From positions 39,940 to 103,939 of the IMG/VR virus record IMGVR_UViG_3300003323_000724: a DNA stretch of 64,000 nt; one strand, given 5' to 3'. The DNA comes from a virus. The position numbers and the translations under genes are program-made. Below, one piece after another: positions 16,293 through 23,807 of the stretch. Within the stretch, counting starts at the first letter, position 1; the number at the start of each line of letters is the position of its first letter. The notes beneath the pieces were generated by a model that saw nothing but the letters and a program-made list of their open reading frames with translations, made no database searches and was not told where the DNA came from.

Positions 16293-17915
16293 ATGTCCGC
16301 CAACACATCCGATCTTGCCAAAGCACTGGCCCGGGTCTACGGCTCACGGGCCGTAGACCGCCTCGTTTCCACGCCCGTCGCCAGTTCGGACGACATGGCG
16401 AAGTACCACGACGATCCGGTGGGGTTCATCCGCGATGCGTTTGGAATAGACCTGACAATGCCGCAGTTGAACGCGGCATTGGCAATGCCCGGACGAATTA
16501 AAATCAATTCAGGGCACGGGTTAGGTAAAACTCTCCTGTGCGCCGCTCTTGCCATTTGGTGGTACGCGACCCGGAATCCCGGCGTGGTCATCATTACCGC
16601 ACCCACCAGCCACCACATCACTACGGTTCTGTTTGCTGAAATTAGACTCCTGCTCGCCAAGTGTCGTATTAAACTGCCCGGGACCCTGTCGCCCAAGGCA
16701 CCCCTCTTGTACGACTCACCGGAGCACTGGATCGAAGGATTTACGAGTTCATCGGGGGAAGGTTTCCAAGGTCGTCACCGCGCGAGCATGTTTTTCATCT
16801 TTGACGAGTGCGAAGACGTAGACGCGGTATATTGGCAAACTACCGAAACGATGTACAAGGACGGAGAAGACCATGCTTGGCTTACCGTTGGTAATCCATT
16901 AACAACGTCTTCGCAAAGCTACCTTGAAGACTTGGCCGAACGGGAGGACGGAACGCCGAAATGGAAGCAGTACGTATTGTCCTCGATGGATCACCCCAAC
17001 ATCATCGCTCAACTCAATGGTGAACCACCGCCGATACCCAACGCGGTTACGCTTCACCAAGTTAACCAGTGGGTCAAGGACTGGACCGATCCGGTTCAAT
17101 TTGGCGACATCAAGCCATTGGACTTCGAGTGGCCCGTAGGATCACAGAAGTGGCGCAGACCATCCCCGATCTTTAAGGGCCGCGTTCTCGGCATTCGACC
17201 GACGGAAGGGGTTGATACGGTTTGGGGCGCCGTTGTGTGGCAAATGGCCACGACACGAACTGCTAACCCCTCCGCTTGTTGGTGGGGCGAATACGGTATT
17301 ACAATTGGTGTGGACGTTGCTATGTTCGGGGACGATTCAACGGCCATTCACCTTCGCAGTGGTCCGATGAGTTTGCTGCACGAGGAACACAACGGCTGGA
17401 CACCTCAGCAAACGGCCGGTCGTCTGAAGGACTTGTGCGTTGAGTACGCTGACGTTTACAACTCGTGGGCGGTGATCCCCACTCGTCCGCGACTGGAACC
17501 GTCTGACGTTAGCGTAGTTATCGAAGTGGATGGGTACGGGTATTCGGTACTGTCACACTGTGACGGGTTTGGTAACTGGTCCGGGTTTAAGGCCGGGGAA
17601 GCATCGACCGCTTTGGACCATAAGGGCCAGCCCCGGTACACGAAAAGACGGAGCGAGATGTGGTTCACCGGTAAGGAAAAGGCTATGGGGGGCCAAATGG
17701 ACCTGTCGTACTTACCCCAAGACGTGTTGCAGAAACTTCGACTGGAACTGATGTCGTCCATGTATTGGGCGACATCATCGGGGGCAATTCAGGTCGAAGA
17801 GAAAGTGGACATCAAGAAGCGGCTGAAAAAGTCCCCAGACGGGGCCGACGCACTGCTAGTTTGCTACGCGGACGTAACTTCGGATCTTCCAATGGCGATA
17901 ATCAGGGGGGAGTAG
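16293..17915 (+). CDS. Terminase large subunit
   Basis: ATP-driven DNA packaging motor and headful/site nuclease. Walker A GHGLGKT (74-80), Walker B FFIFDE (167-172) and coupling 'VGNPLTTSS' (199-207) form the ATPase. The nuclease half shows Asp341 (GVDVAMFGDDST), Asp413 (VVIEVDGYG) and a C-terminal DGADALL aspartate. Length 540 is normal. It starts 2 bases after the giant gene's stop without an evident Shine-Dalgarno, so translation is probably coupled. Its 3' end overlaps a reverse-strand gene by 14 bases. Confidence 0.92.
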   Translation: MSANTSDLAKALARVYGSRAVDRLVSTPVASSDDMAKYHDDPVGFIRDAFGIDLTMPQLNAALAMPGRIKINSGHGLGKTLLCAALAIWWYATRNPGVVIITAPTSHHITTVLFAEIRLLLAKCRIKLPGTLSPKAPLLYDSPEHWIEGFTSSSGEGFQGRHRASMFFIFDECEDVDAVYWQTTETMYKDGEDHAWLTVGNPLTTSSQSYLEDLAEREDGTPKWKQYVLSSMDHPNIIAQLNGEPPPIPNAVTLHQVNQWVKDWTDPVQFGDIKPLDFEWPVGSQKWRRPSPIFKGRVLGIRPTEGVDTVWGAVVWQMATTRTANPSACWWGEYGITIGVDVAMFGDDSTAIHLRSGPMSLLHEEHNGWTPQQTAGRLKDLCVEYADVYNSWAVIPTRPRLEPSDVSVVIEVDGYGYSVLSHCDGFGNWSGFKAGEASTALDHKGQPRYTKRRSEMWFTGKEKAMGGQMDLSYLPQDVLQKLRLELMSSMYWATSSGAIQVEEKVDIKKRLKKSPDGADALLVCYADVTSDLPMAIIRGE

Positions 17916-18063
17916 GGCTTCCCGGTGGTACCACCGGAGCGGGCGGCATCACAATTGGCGGTGTCGGGTTCACCGGCTCTGGGGAACCGGTGGGATCTTC
18001 GGGCTGGGCACCGACGGGGTTGATCCGGTCGTCTAGGACTTCGAGTTGCGGTTTGAAGTTCAT
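17902..18063 (-). CDS. Proline-rich small protein
   Basis: 53 residues; the second half is a proline tract (PTPPIVMPPAPVVPPG). ATG overlaps the upstream stop (TAATG), indicating coupling with the 72-residue gene before it. Its 3' end overlaps the end of the terminase large subunit gene tail-to-tail. No family recognised. Confidence 0.55.
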   Translation of the reverse strand: MNFKPQLEVLDDRINPVGAQPEDPTGSPEPVNPTPPIVMPPAPVVPPGSPTPP

Positions 18064-18281
18064 TAGGAATTTGAAGTATTCGTTGTGATTGATTTAGCGT
18101 TGACGCAGACCAGTTTGGCCTTTGTCGCTTCCAACAATTGACTAGTGTATCGCCGCAGATCAGCGACATCCTGAGAGGTAATTAGCTCAGGATGATTAAG
18201 CAATTCGGCGATCCGCCTATCGCCGCCGAGCAAAACAATAGTGTCGTGGAGACAATGCAGAACTTCCGTCATCAATTTCAC
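18063..18281 (-). CDS. Hypothetical protein, 72 residues
   Basis: Helical, soluble protein (LHDTIVLLGGDRRIAELLNHPE, short of any family I know). It follows GGGAGGAG and a strong TTGACT/CATAGT promoter 35-60 bases upstream, so this gene and the proline-rich gene form their own transcription unit. Confidence 0.6.
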   Translation of the reverse strand: MKLMTEVLHCLHDTIVLLGGDRRIAELLNHPELITSQDVADLRRYTSQLLEATKAKLVCVNAKSITTNTSNS

Positions 18282-18315
18282 TTTTTACTCCTCCCGTGGT
18301 TTCGGTTGACACCCA

Positions 18316-18343
18316 ACTATGCCACACGGATCACGGTAGTCAA
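18316..18343 (-). promoter_or_regulatory. Cargo-type promoter, reverse strand
   Basis: Read on the minus strand: TTGACT (18338-18343), 16-base spacer ending GTGG, CATAGT (18316-18321). One of seven near-identical promoters in the window. It fires toward 18281-17902. Confidence 0.75.
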
Positions 18344-18350
18344 ATGAAGT

Positions 18351-18367
18351 GGGAGGAATTACCTCCC
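18351..18367 (-). terminator. Hairpin containing a stop codon, upstream of the promoter
   Basis: GGGAGG (18351-18356) and CCTCCC (18362-18367) form a stem with a 5-base loop that includes the TAA stop of the 18359-18682 gene. Together with the adjacent promoter it repeats almost exactly at 63577-63611, suggesting a terminator-promoter unit. Confidence 0.5.
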
Positions 18368-18682
18368 TAGTGCTTTGGCTATCGCTTCCCGGGCGGCTTT
18401 TCGGTTCTTGTTAATCCACGCTAACAACTGTGGAATGTCGAACTCTTCACCGTCAACAAAACCCTGATCCCACAACTGACATGCGGCCAGCAGTTCGGGA
18501 GCCGCAGCCATCAGTTGGAACTTACGCTCCACGTCTTCGGGAACCCCATCCTTTTCGAGAAAGTCCAAACTGTAAGCAAATGAATCACAATCGTCGTTCT
18601 CGTGCGGTCCGATTCCCAGACTGACCCGATCCCCGTAGTCTTCTGGGGTGCTGTGGTGGTTGATGTGCCACTTCTCGTTCAT
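18359..18682 (-). CDS. Hypothetical protein with AAAPELLAA motif
   Basis: 107 residues, starting MNEKWHINHHSTPEDYG. It carries 'LMAAAPELLAACQLWDQG', a helix found in many small uncharacterised phage proteins, and a helical C-terminus. ATG overlaps the preceding stop. Last gene of the six- to seven-gene reverse operon started at the 20.4 kb promoter. Confidence 0.65.
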   Translation of the reverse strand: MNEKWHINHHSTPEDYGDRVSLGIGPHENDDCDSFAYSLDFLEKDGVPEDVERKFQLMAAAPELLAACQLWDQGFVDGEEFDIPQLLAWINKNRKAAREAIAKALGR

Positions 18683-18930
18683 TTCGCTTCTCCCTGATCG
18701 CGTCTGATCTTTTCCATCGCGGTCTTCACGGCTTGGTCCTTCTCCGCGTCAGTGGAATCGTTGAACGCGGACGCCAGCAGCTTCTTCATCGCGTCCTTGG
18801 TGTCCTGTGGCATTTTCTTGAACCAACAGGTCGAACACAATCCGCTTTCACCCTCTTTGATGCTGTGAAGCACCCGATTGCATTGCGGGACCGTACACCG
18901 ATCGTGAACCACGATCGTTCGAGTTGCCAT
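18679..18930 (-). CDS. Small zinc-finger-like protein
   Basis: 83 residues. The N-terminal half has DRCTVPQC and GLCSTCW, a C-x4-C...C-x2-C arrangement likely to bind zinc; the rest is a charged helix. Its start and stop both overlap neighbours, so it is coupled within the reverse operon. Function unknown; DNA or RNA binding is possible. Confidence 0.6.
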   Translation of the reverse strand: MATRTIVVHDRCTVPQCNRVLHSIKEGESGLCSTCWFKKMPQDTKDAMKKLLASAFNDSTDAEKDQAVKTAMEKIRRDQGEAK

Positions 18931-19253
18931 TACTTCTTCCCCTCAATCTGTTCCAAGAGCTGTTTCGCCTGATGATACGTTGCCATTACCTGAGCGTGCG
19001 ACCCGTCTACGGCATCGATGAACTGTCGGAGCATGACGATTACCATTATCTTTTCAGCGTTCGGAAGACCTAACGGTTCGTAAATGATGGCTTTTTGCGT
19101 CATCCGGTACGAAAAAGCTTCGGTCAGCGATTTGCACAGCCAGAAGTCATTCCGTGAAGCGAACGCAATGTACCGTGCCGGAATGATAACCCCACTCGGT
19201 TTGATCTCTTCGTTGACCTTCTCGGACCAGTACCCAAATTCATCGTCTTCCAT
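18930..19253 (-). CDS. Hypothetical protein, 107 residues
   Basis: Soluble protein beginning MEDDEFGYWSEKV. ATG 19253 is used because it overlaps the upstream stop (TAATG); a longer reading would pass through the neighbour's coding region. C-terminus is helical (AKQLLEQIEGKK). No family recognised. Confidence 0.55.
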   Translation of the reverse strand: MEDDEFGYWSEKVNEEIKPSGVIIPARYIAFASRNDFWLCKSLTEAFSYRMTQKAIIYEPLGLPNAEKIMVIVMLRQFIDAVDGSHAQVMATYHQAKQLLEQIEGKK

Positions 19254-19528
19254 TATTTCTCCTCCCCGTTGAACCCTTCCCAGTCGATCTGGTCCGGGCT
19301 GGTGATCTTTACCGTGTCCAGGGCGAAATCGGCTACCCACAGACTTTTGGTGGGGTCCGATTCGCCACGCTTGAATTTAGCGAGCGCGGCCGTCCGCTCT
19401 GGTCCATACGTTTCCTTCCTGTCGTATACTGAGTTCCACGGTGAAACGCAGTCAGCGGGCATCACAAGAACGCGGCTGTGGTGACACTTGATACCGTTTC
19501 CAACTGTTCGAGAATGGGGCCAGTTCAT
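19253..19528 (-). CDS. Hypothetical protein, 91 residues
   Basis: No recognised domain. Begins MNWPHSRTVGNGIKCHHSRV, contains isolated Cys/His, and ends acidic (DWEGFNGEEK). Start overlaps the upstream stop; part of the coupled reverse operon. Confidence 0.55.
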   Translation of the reverse strand: MNWPHSRTVGNGIKCHHSRVLVMPADCVSPWNSVYDRKETYGPERTAALAKFKRGESDPTKSLWVADFALDTVKITSPDQIDWEGFNGEEK

Positions 19529-19911
19529 TGCGAGACCTCAACTGGAATGAGTGATTGGAGTTGTTCACCGATAGTGCAGATTTGCAATGCCATTCCTAGC
19601 CAAGAGTTCCAATGATCTTGGATGTTTCCATCTCGCCTTCTCTTAAGATCGGTCATGGCGTAATCCGTAGCGTGTCCCCAGTACCCATAGGCAACTTTTA
19701 TGTGCAGATCCGAACCACGTCTTCTGTCTCTTTTCTCCCTTTCGTCTTCGAGCCAGTCCGCCAAAGCGTGCCGGATCTGCTCGTAAGCCTCTGCCGCTTC
19801 GCACTCTAATTCATCCCGGACGTAATCCAAGGCCGCTTGGGACAGCATCGGGTGTTCCGGGTGCATGAGCATTTCAGCGGCACGGACGGCTGCGGGGTGA
19901 ATGGTCACCAT
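19525..19911 (-). CDS. Hypothetical protein, 128 residues
   Basis: Helix-rich N-terminal half (AAVRAAEMLMHPEHPMLSQA, Ala/Glu heptads) and a highly charged middle with EDEREKRDRRR. No family recognised. The 3' end overlaps the next gene by 4 bases and the 5' end overlaps the upstream gene by 7. Confidence 0.55.
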   Translation of the reverse strand: MVTIHPAAVRAAEMLMHPEHPMLSQAALDYVRDELECEAAEAYEQIRHALADWLEDEREKRDRRRGSDLHIKVAYGYWGHATDYAMTDLKRRRDGNIQDHWNSWLGMALQICTIGEQLQSLIPVEVSQ

Positions 19912-20162
19912 GAGACCTCCGTGTCGGACGTTCCCGCAGTAATCTCAAATCCTGCGGCACTGAGTTGCCTTAATGCTTCTTGACGAGCGTTATCGGGTAT
20001 GGGGGTGCGAACGTTGCCCAAGTCGCTGGCGTAAACAGCCGACAGTCCTTTTTCGGCCGCGCGTTTGATTCCTTCGTACCACAGCTCTAGGACGATTCGC
20101 ACTTTGACCGGATCGGCCGCGTTAACTTTGTCTGTGATGTTGCGGGCATCTTGAGCTGTCAT
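19905..20162 (-). CDS. Hypothetical protein, 85 residues
   Basis: Soluble, mixed alpha/beta composition (NITDKVNAADPVKVRIVLE, then KGLSAVYASDLGN). One base separates it from the upstream 61-residue gene. No recognised family. Confidence 0.55.
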   Translation of the reverse strand: MTAQDARNITDKVNAADPVKVRIVLELWYEGIKRAAEKGLSAVYASDLGNVRTPIPDNARQEALRQLSAAGFEITAGTSDTEVSW

Positions 20163-20163
20163 C

Positions 20164-20349
20164 TCACTTCCCTCCGTTAAGGATTCGGTCCACTAGTTCG
20201 AGCACGTCAAAGGGACCGGCCGCTTCCAGTTCCCGGACGATCCCGACGATTTGGAGCCGCTCGGCCGTCGTAGCGTGCTTCCGAACGTCCTCGATCAGCC
20301 GGTCCGTCTCGGTGCGGATCTGGGCGACGATTTCAGGTGACGCGAACAT
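20164..20349 (-). CDS. Hypothetical helical protein, first gene of reverse operon
   Basis: 61 residues starting MFASPEIVAQIRTETDRL; two amphipathic helices. ATG 20349 follows GGAGAC and lies ~30 bases after the -10 of the divergent promoter pair, so longer upstream reading is excluded by the promoter. Confidence 0.6.
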   Translation of the reverse strand: MFASPEIVAQIRTETDRLIEDVRKHATTAERLQIVGIVRELEAAGPFDVLELVDRILNGGK

Positions 20350-20377
20350 TCGTTGTCTCCAGTTTCGGACGCACACA

Positions 20378-20405
20378 ACTATGCACCACGATCGGGGAGA
20401 GTCAA
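20378..20405 (-). promoter_or_regulatory. Cargo-type promoter, reverse (divergent pair)
   Basis: Minus strand TTGACT (20400-20405), 16-base spacer ending GGTG, CATAGT (20378-20383). Transcribes the 20349-18359 operon. Its -35 is 15 bases from the -35 of the plus-strand partner. Confidence 0.78.
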
Positions 20406-20420
20406 ATTCGATTTCCCGAT

Positions 20421-20448
20421 TTGACTTCTCGGAACCGCGTGGCATATT
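20421..20448 (+). promoter_or_regulatory. Cargo-type promoter, forward (divergent pair)
   Basis: TTGACT (20421-20426), 16-base spacer ending GTGG, CATATT (20443-20448). Transcribes the accessory operon from 20476. Back-to-back with the reverse promoter, so one regulator between them could control both. Confidence 0.78.
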
Positions 20449-20475
20449 TGAGAACCACTAACGGGAGGACTGTGA

Positions 20476-20679
20476 ATGGGAAATTGCGTGCTGACCGGAA
20501 TGTACAAAGACGAACAGCCGGAACAGGTAACGTGGTGCGGCCGGAACGCGGGCAAACAAGAGTGGTTGTTCCAGTCTGCTTCACATGTTGCACTGAACGC
20601 TCGGAATCGCGGCAGCGTTTCTCCGTGTCGTAAGTGTATTGAGTCAATTATCAAAGCACTCCGAAAGGAGTTGAAATGA
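20476..20679 (+). CDS. Small Cys-containing hypothetical protein
   Basis: 67 residues with Cys at both ends ('NCVLTG', 'TWCGRNAGK', 'SPCRKCIESI'), possibly a zinc site; basic C-terminus. ATG follows GGGAGG with 9-base spacing and is the first gene after the forward promoter. Function unknown. Confidence 0.6.
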   Translation: MGNCVLTGMYKDEQPEQVTWCGRNAGKQEWLFQSASHVALNARNRGSVSPCRKCIESIIKALRKELK

Positions 20680-20915
20680 CGCAAGCCGACCGAGCAATGT
20701 ACGACGCCGGCAACGTATTTTGCGAAACGCGCAAAGCACTGGTGGATTTGGCAACCAAGAAGGGCATCAAGGACCGAGTGGTTTTTATGGTTGGCCGTGT
20801 CGCGTGGTACATCGACCCACCGAAGTCCGCCCGGAACTACGAGCACGACAACGGATTAGACGGATGGGTAATCAGCTTCGGTTCTCGGCCGGAAGAGATC
20901 GAGGTGATCGAATGA
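20676..20915 (+). CDS. Hypothetical protein, 79 residues
   Basis: No family recognised. Predicted helix then beta strands (DRVVFMVGRVAWYIDPP, GWVISFGSRP). Start and stop overlap neighbours (ATGA), after AAAGGAG. Confidence 0.55.
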   Translation: MTQADRAMYDAGNVFCETRKALVDLATKKGIKDRVVFMVGRVAWYIDPPKSARNYEHDNGLDGWVISFGSRPEEIEVIE

Positions 20916-21517
20916 GTGTGCTCAAAGGATTAATGCGGAACATCTGCGAAAACCCGTTCGATGACAACGCTCGGCTCGTACTGGCCGATTACTTCGATGA
21001 GAACGGAAAGCAATGGCACGCGGATCTGATTCGGTTGCAACTGCGAAAACCTAGTTTCCAAGAGGTTTACGATTTTGCAAAGGGACTGGGGACGAATCCA
21101 GAACCGAACCGAGAGTTCGGGGCATTTTACTTTGCCGAACTGGGGTGGATGTCTTCTCCCCTGCACCACTCGCACATTGTCAGCCGGGGTTTAATTGGGG
21201 GCATTCACACCGATACCAACACATTCCTTCGGTCCCCCGAGTTGGTTTTCACTAAGAACCCGATAGTTCACGTAGTGTTCCAAGACGTTTGGCCGTACAT
21301 GGGTAGCGGTTCCCCCCAACTGCGAAGGACGACCAAACCAAAACCAATCGGCAGTCAAACTTCTTCGGTTCCTGCTGTGATTTATGATCGACTGCCGAAA
21401 GGACGTAACAGGTTCCGAACGCGACAAGACGTGACTCGGCTCCTTAGTCGGACCGCTGTGGATTACGGGCGAGAACGAGCGGGGCTGCCAAAACTGAACT
21501 GGGAGGACGAACGGTGA
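20912..21517 (+). CDS. TIGR02996 repeat-companion protein
   Basis: 201 residues. N-terminus 'NICENPFDDNARLVLADYF', 'ENGKQWHADLIRLQL' is the repeat-companion domain. Downstream 'VSRGLIGGIH' and 'FTKNPIVHVVFQDVWP' match the family's RGF and 'HP(V/I)..V' elements; leucine-rich repeats are absent. ATG 20912 overlaps the upstream stop; the longer in-frame reading is a shadow of the previous gene. Adjacent to a second, different TIGR02996 gene. Confidence 0.75.
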   Translation: MSVLKGLMRNICENPFDDNARLVLADYFDENGKQWHADLIRLQLRKPSFQEVYDFAKGLGTNPEPNREFGAFYFAELGWMSSPLHHSHIVSRGLIGGIHTDTNTFLRSPELVFTKNPIVHVVFQDVWPYMGSGSPQLRRTTKPKPIGSQTSSVPAVIYDRLPKGRNRFRTRQDVTRLLSRTAVDYGRERAGLPKLNWEDER

Positions 21518-22077
21518 GCGACGGGGACGCACTTTTGAAGGCGATACTTGCGAACCGGGACGATGACACACCGAGACTGGTGTACGCGGACTGGTTAACT
21601 GAGAACGGACAAGAGGCGAGAGCGGAATTCATTCGGGTGCAGGTGGAATTGATGCGTTGGTTGAAAGAGAACTCAGAAAGCCCCAATCGTGACCCAGACA
21701 TTTATGGAGCGAGGGAAGGAATTTCTCGCATGAAGCAATTGTGGAACCTTCGAGCTTACCCACCCGCACCTAAAGGATTCATTGCTTGTTTGGCCACAGA
21801 TTATTTTGGATACCTTCCTTCGCACCGAGTGGCAGTTTACCGAAGAGGGTTTCCCCATCAGATTTACTGCCCCACTGAAGATTGGTTGGAGTGTGCTGAC
21901 GTGGTGTTTGGTCAATATCCAATTCAAAAAGTAAATCTAACTACTCACATCCCACTGGGCAACCTATTCGATCTGTGCCGAAAGGCAGGATTGGGGGAAT
22001 ACCCCGGGAACCGGATTTCGTTCCATGAAGAGATCCTTGGCGGTATCTGGAAAGGGATCAAATTCACACTCCCTTGA
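21514..22077 (+). CDS. TIGR02996 repeat-companion protein
   Basis: 187 residues. 'ALLKAILANRDDDTPRLVYA', 'DWLTENGQEARAEFIRVQ' is close to the published family consensus and the best match in this window. Later 'YRRGFPHQIYCPTEDW' and 'FGQYPIQKVNLT' complete the non-LRR form. Start GTG 21514, after GGGAGG, overlapping the previous stop. Followed by a 206-base gap. Confidence 0.82.
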   Translation: MSDGDALLKAILANRDDDTPRLVYADWLTENGQEARAEFIRVQVELMRWLKENSESPNRDPDIYGAREGISRMKQLWNLRAYPPAPKGFIACLATDYFGYLPSHRVAVYRRGFPHQIYCPTEDWLECADVVFGQYPIQKVNLTTHIPLGNLFDLCRKAGLGEYPGNRISFHEEILGGIWKGIKFTLP

Positions 22078-22171
22078 GAATAGCCCTAATTTCGCTCAAG
22101 ATCAATTTTGGCCACTCGGACGTGACGTATCCCTGTTGACGTGTCGATCGATCAACCTGGAGCATCCTGTG

Positions 22172-22248
22172 CTAAATAAAAAGGGTCCGGATCGCCTACC
22201 AAGGTAATCCGAACCCCTACTGCAATGAAGGCCCAACAACGAGTTGGG
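22172..22248 (+). promoter_or_regulatory. Structured leader before the DUF262 gene
   Basis: The 206-base gap 22078-22283 carries CTAAAT (22172-22177, possible -10), then a 10-base-pair stem with one mismatch (22183-22192 with 22207-22216), and a second hairpin CCCAAC/GTTGGG (22232-22248). The gene start has its own exposed GAGAGG site. Upstream of 22172 I see only a stray TTGACG. Confidence 0.4.
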
Positions 22249-22283
22249 TGAGCTGCAACGGAATGGTAACAGAGAGGTGAAGG

Positions 22284-22820
22284 ATGGGAAAGTTAACTCG
22301 GTTCCAAGACGTGGACCGGTTCACGCGAGACGGGAGTTGGGAATGTGACTACACCCCGGACCGTCTAATTAAGCAAATCGATGATTGGGTGGGAGAAGAG
22401 AAACTAAATATGGACCCGGACTTCCAACGGGGACACGTTTGGACCGCGAAACAACAAACGGCCTACATCGAGTTCTACCTTCGCGGCGGGAAAACCGCTC
22501 GGGTGATCTACTTCAACAACCCAACCTGGAACCGAGACTGTGACGACTATCGAGATTTCGTAATCGTTGATGGTCTCCAACGGGTGACCGCGTTTCGGAC
22601 GTTCATCGAGAATCGAATCAAGGTGTTCGGGAGCTATTACCGAGAGTACACGGACAGTTTCCGAATGGGACTGAACACGGTGCGGCTGAACGTGAACGAT
22701 CTGAAGACCCGGGCCGAGGTGCTTCAGTGGTACTTGGATTTCAACACCGGTGGCGTGGTCCACACGGACGCGGAGATCCAACGGGTTCGGAAACTGCTCG
22801 AAGCGGAGAAGGTCAAATGA
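22284..22820 (+). CDS. DUF262 (GmrSD/ParB-like) domain protein
   Basis: 178 residues. 'LNMDPDFQRGHVW' and 'FVIVDGLQRVTAF' are the two signature blocks of DUF262 (the second is normally DGQQRLT), seen in ParB-like NTPase folds and in the GmrS part of modification-dependent restriction systems. Here it stands alone, without the DUF1524 HNH nuclease half, so it is not a complete GmrSD. Start ATG follows GAGAGGTGAAGG. Could regulate or counter host defence; inference only. Confidence 0.75.
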   Translation: MGKLTRFQDVDRFTRDGSWECDYTPDRLIKQIDDWVGEEKLNMDPDFQRGHVWTAKQQTAYIEFYLRGGKTARVIYFNNPTWNRDCDDYRDFVIVDGLQRVTAFRTFIENRIKVFGSYYREYTDSFRMGLNTVRLNVNDLKTRAEVLQWYLDFNTGGVVHTDAEIQRVRKLLEAEKVK

Positions 22821-22996
22821 ACAAGACGGCAGATTGCTACCGGTGCGGGGAACCGTCCGAGAACCCGGGCGAATCTTGGATGGGCGGTAAGGACAGCATG
22901 GAACCGGTTGTGGTGTGCGGAATGTGTTTTCAGTTGTCTATGATCGATCCGGACGAGTTCTGGCGAGTGATTCGAGAAAAGGAGGACAAGGAATGA
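22817..22996 (+). CDS. Small zinc-ribbon-like protein
   Basis: 59 residues with CYRCGE near the N-terminus and CGMC 25 residues later, a typical zinc ribbon. ATG overlaps the DUF262 stop. No family name available. Confidence 0.6.
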   Translation: MNKTADCYRCGEPSENPGESWMGGKDSMEPVVVCGMCFQLSMIDPDEFWRVIREKEDKE

Positions 22997-23208
22997 CGGA
23001 TTTGAAGTGGACTAAAGATATGCCCCGGAAGCCGGGATTTTATTGGATGTCCAAATTCCCTCATGACGATCCGGAGATTGTGGAAATTGATGTTTACGAG
23101 GGGCGAGCGTTCCGCGTGTGGTTGCGAGGTAACTACTACCCTTTGGACGATGTTGGTTTGGAGTGGGTGTGGTGTGGCCCGTTAACCGTTCCGGAGGGGC
23201 TGAAGTGA
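22993..23208 (+). CDS. Hypothetical protein, 71 residues
   Basis: 'DMPRKPGFYWMSKFPHDDPE' resembles the opening of small phage proteins that begin with a PxxPGxYW element. Beta-rich, Trp-rich, ends WCGPLTVPEGLK. ATG 22993 overlaps the upstream stop. Confidence 0.6.
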   Translation: MTDLKWTKDMPRKPGFYWMSKFPHDDPEIVEIDVYEGRAFRVWLRGNYYPLDDVGLEWVWCGPLTVPEGLK

Positions 23209-23531
23209 CGGAGCAAGAAATGCGGCAACTGGACGCGGAGATCCACACCAAGGTGTTCGGGAAGTTGGCAGGACATACCTATCATTGGACGGACGATTTG
23301 GTTTTCGAGCCACCGGAGGATCTTCCTAGGTACTCAACGAATTTGGTCGATGCGTGGAAGGTTGTGGACAAACTGACGGATAACTACGGGTTTTGTTTGG
23401 ACTCTGGAATCCAACCGGACAAGTGGCAGGCGACCTTTACTCACTTTCCGCACATGTTGGACGAGACAGGAAACACGCCGGCGGAAGCGATCTGCCGGGC
23501 CGCACTGCTAGTTGTCGGGAATCGGGTTTGA
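23205..23531 (+). CDS. Phage ABA-sandwich domain protein
   Basis: 108 residues. 'PRYSTNLVDAWKVVDKL', 'WQATF' and 'AEAICRAALLVVG' are the conserved parts of the Phage_ABA_S (PF18066) family, widespread small phage proteins of unknown function. GTG 23205 follows GGAGG and overlaps the upstream stop. Confidence 0.75.
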   Translation: MTEQEMRQLDAEIHTKVFGKLAGHTYHWTDDLVFEPPEDLPRYSTNLVDAWKVVDKLTDNYGFCLDSGIQPDKWQATFTHFPHMLDETGNTPAEAICRAALLVVGNRV

Positions 23532-23554
23532 TTGGGTGATTCCGTACCGATTCT

Positions 23555-23582
23555 TTGCATTCCCGAATCCGTGAGGCATAGT
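23555..23582 (+). promoter_or_regulatory. Cargo-type promoter, forward
   Basis: TTGCAT (23555-23560), 16-base spacer ending GAGG, CATAGT (23577-23582). The -10 ends 5 bases before ATG 23588, so the transcript should start at or about the A of the start codon. Confidence 0.7.
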
Positions 23583-23587
23583 TGAGC

Positions 23588-23806
23588 ATGGAAACACTAG
23601 CTAACCGACTAGCTCTATGGACCGGCCTGTTTACATTTGCGTGTCTTGGGGTAATGGCTTGTGGGATGGAGTTGTTGGGTCGGCACTGGGAAGCTGGAAT
23701 GATGCTGGGAGCGAATGCAGTTTGTGTGATTCTGATGATGTGGTTTACAGTGGAACACCGACTCCAAAAGGGTTGGTGGCCGTGGCAGGATAAACCAGAG
23801 GATTGA
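23588..23806 (+). CDS. Small membrane protein, two helices, possibly leaderless
   Basis: 72 residues with hydrophobic segments at ~10-30 (LWTGLFTFACLGVMACGMEL) and ~36-54. There is no Shine-Dalgarno and the promoter -10 is 5 bases upstream, so the mRNA is probably leaderless. Role unknown; a membrane protein from its own strong promoter in a phage could be an exclusion factor (inference). Confidence 0.6.
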   Translation: METLANRLALWTGLFTFACLGVMACGMELLGRHWEAGMMLGANAVCVILMMWFTVEHRLQKGWWPWQDKPED

Positions 23807-23807
23807 G

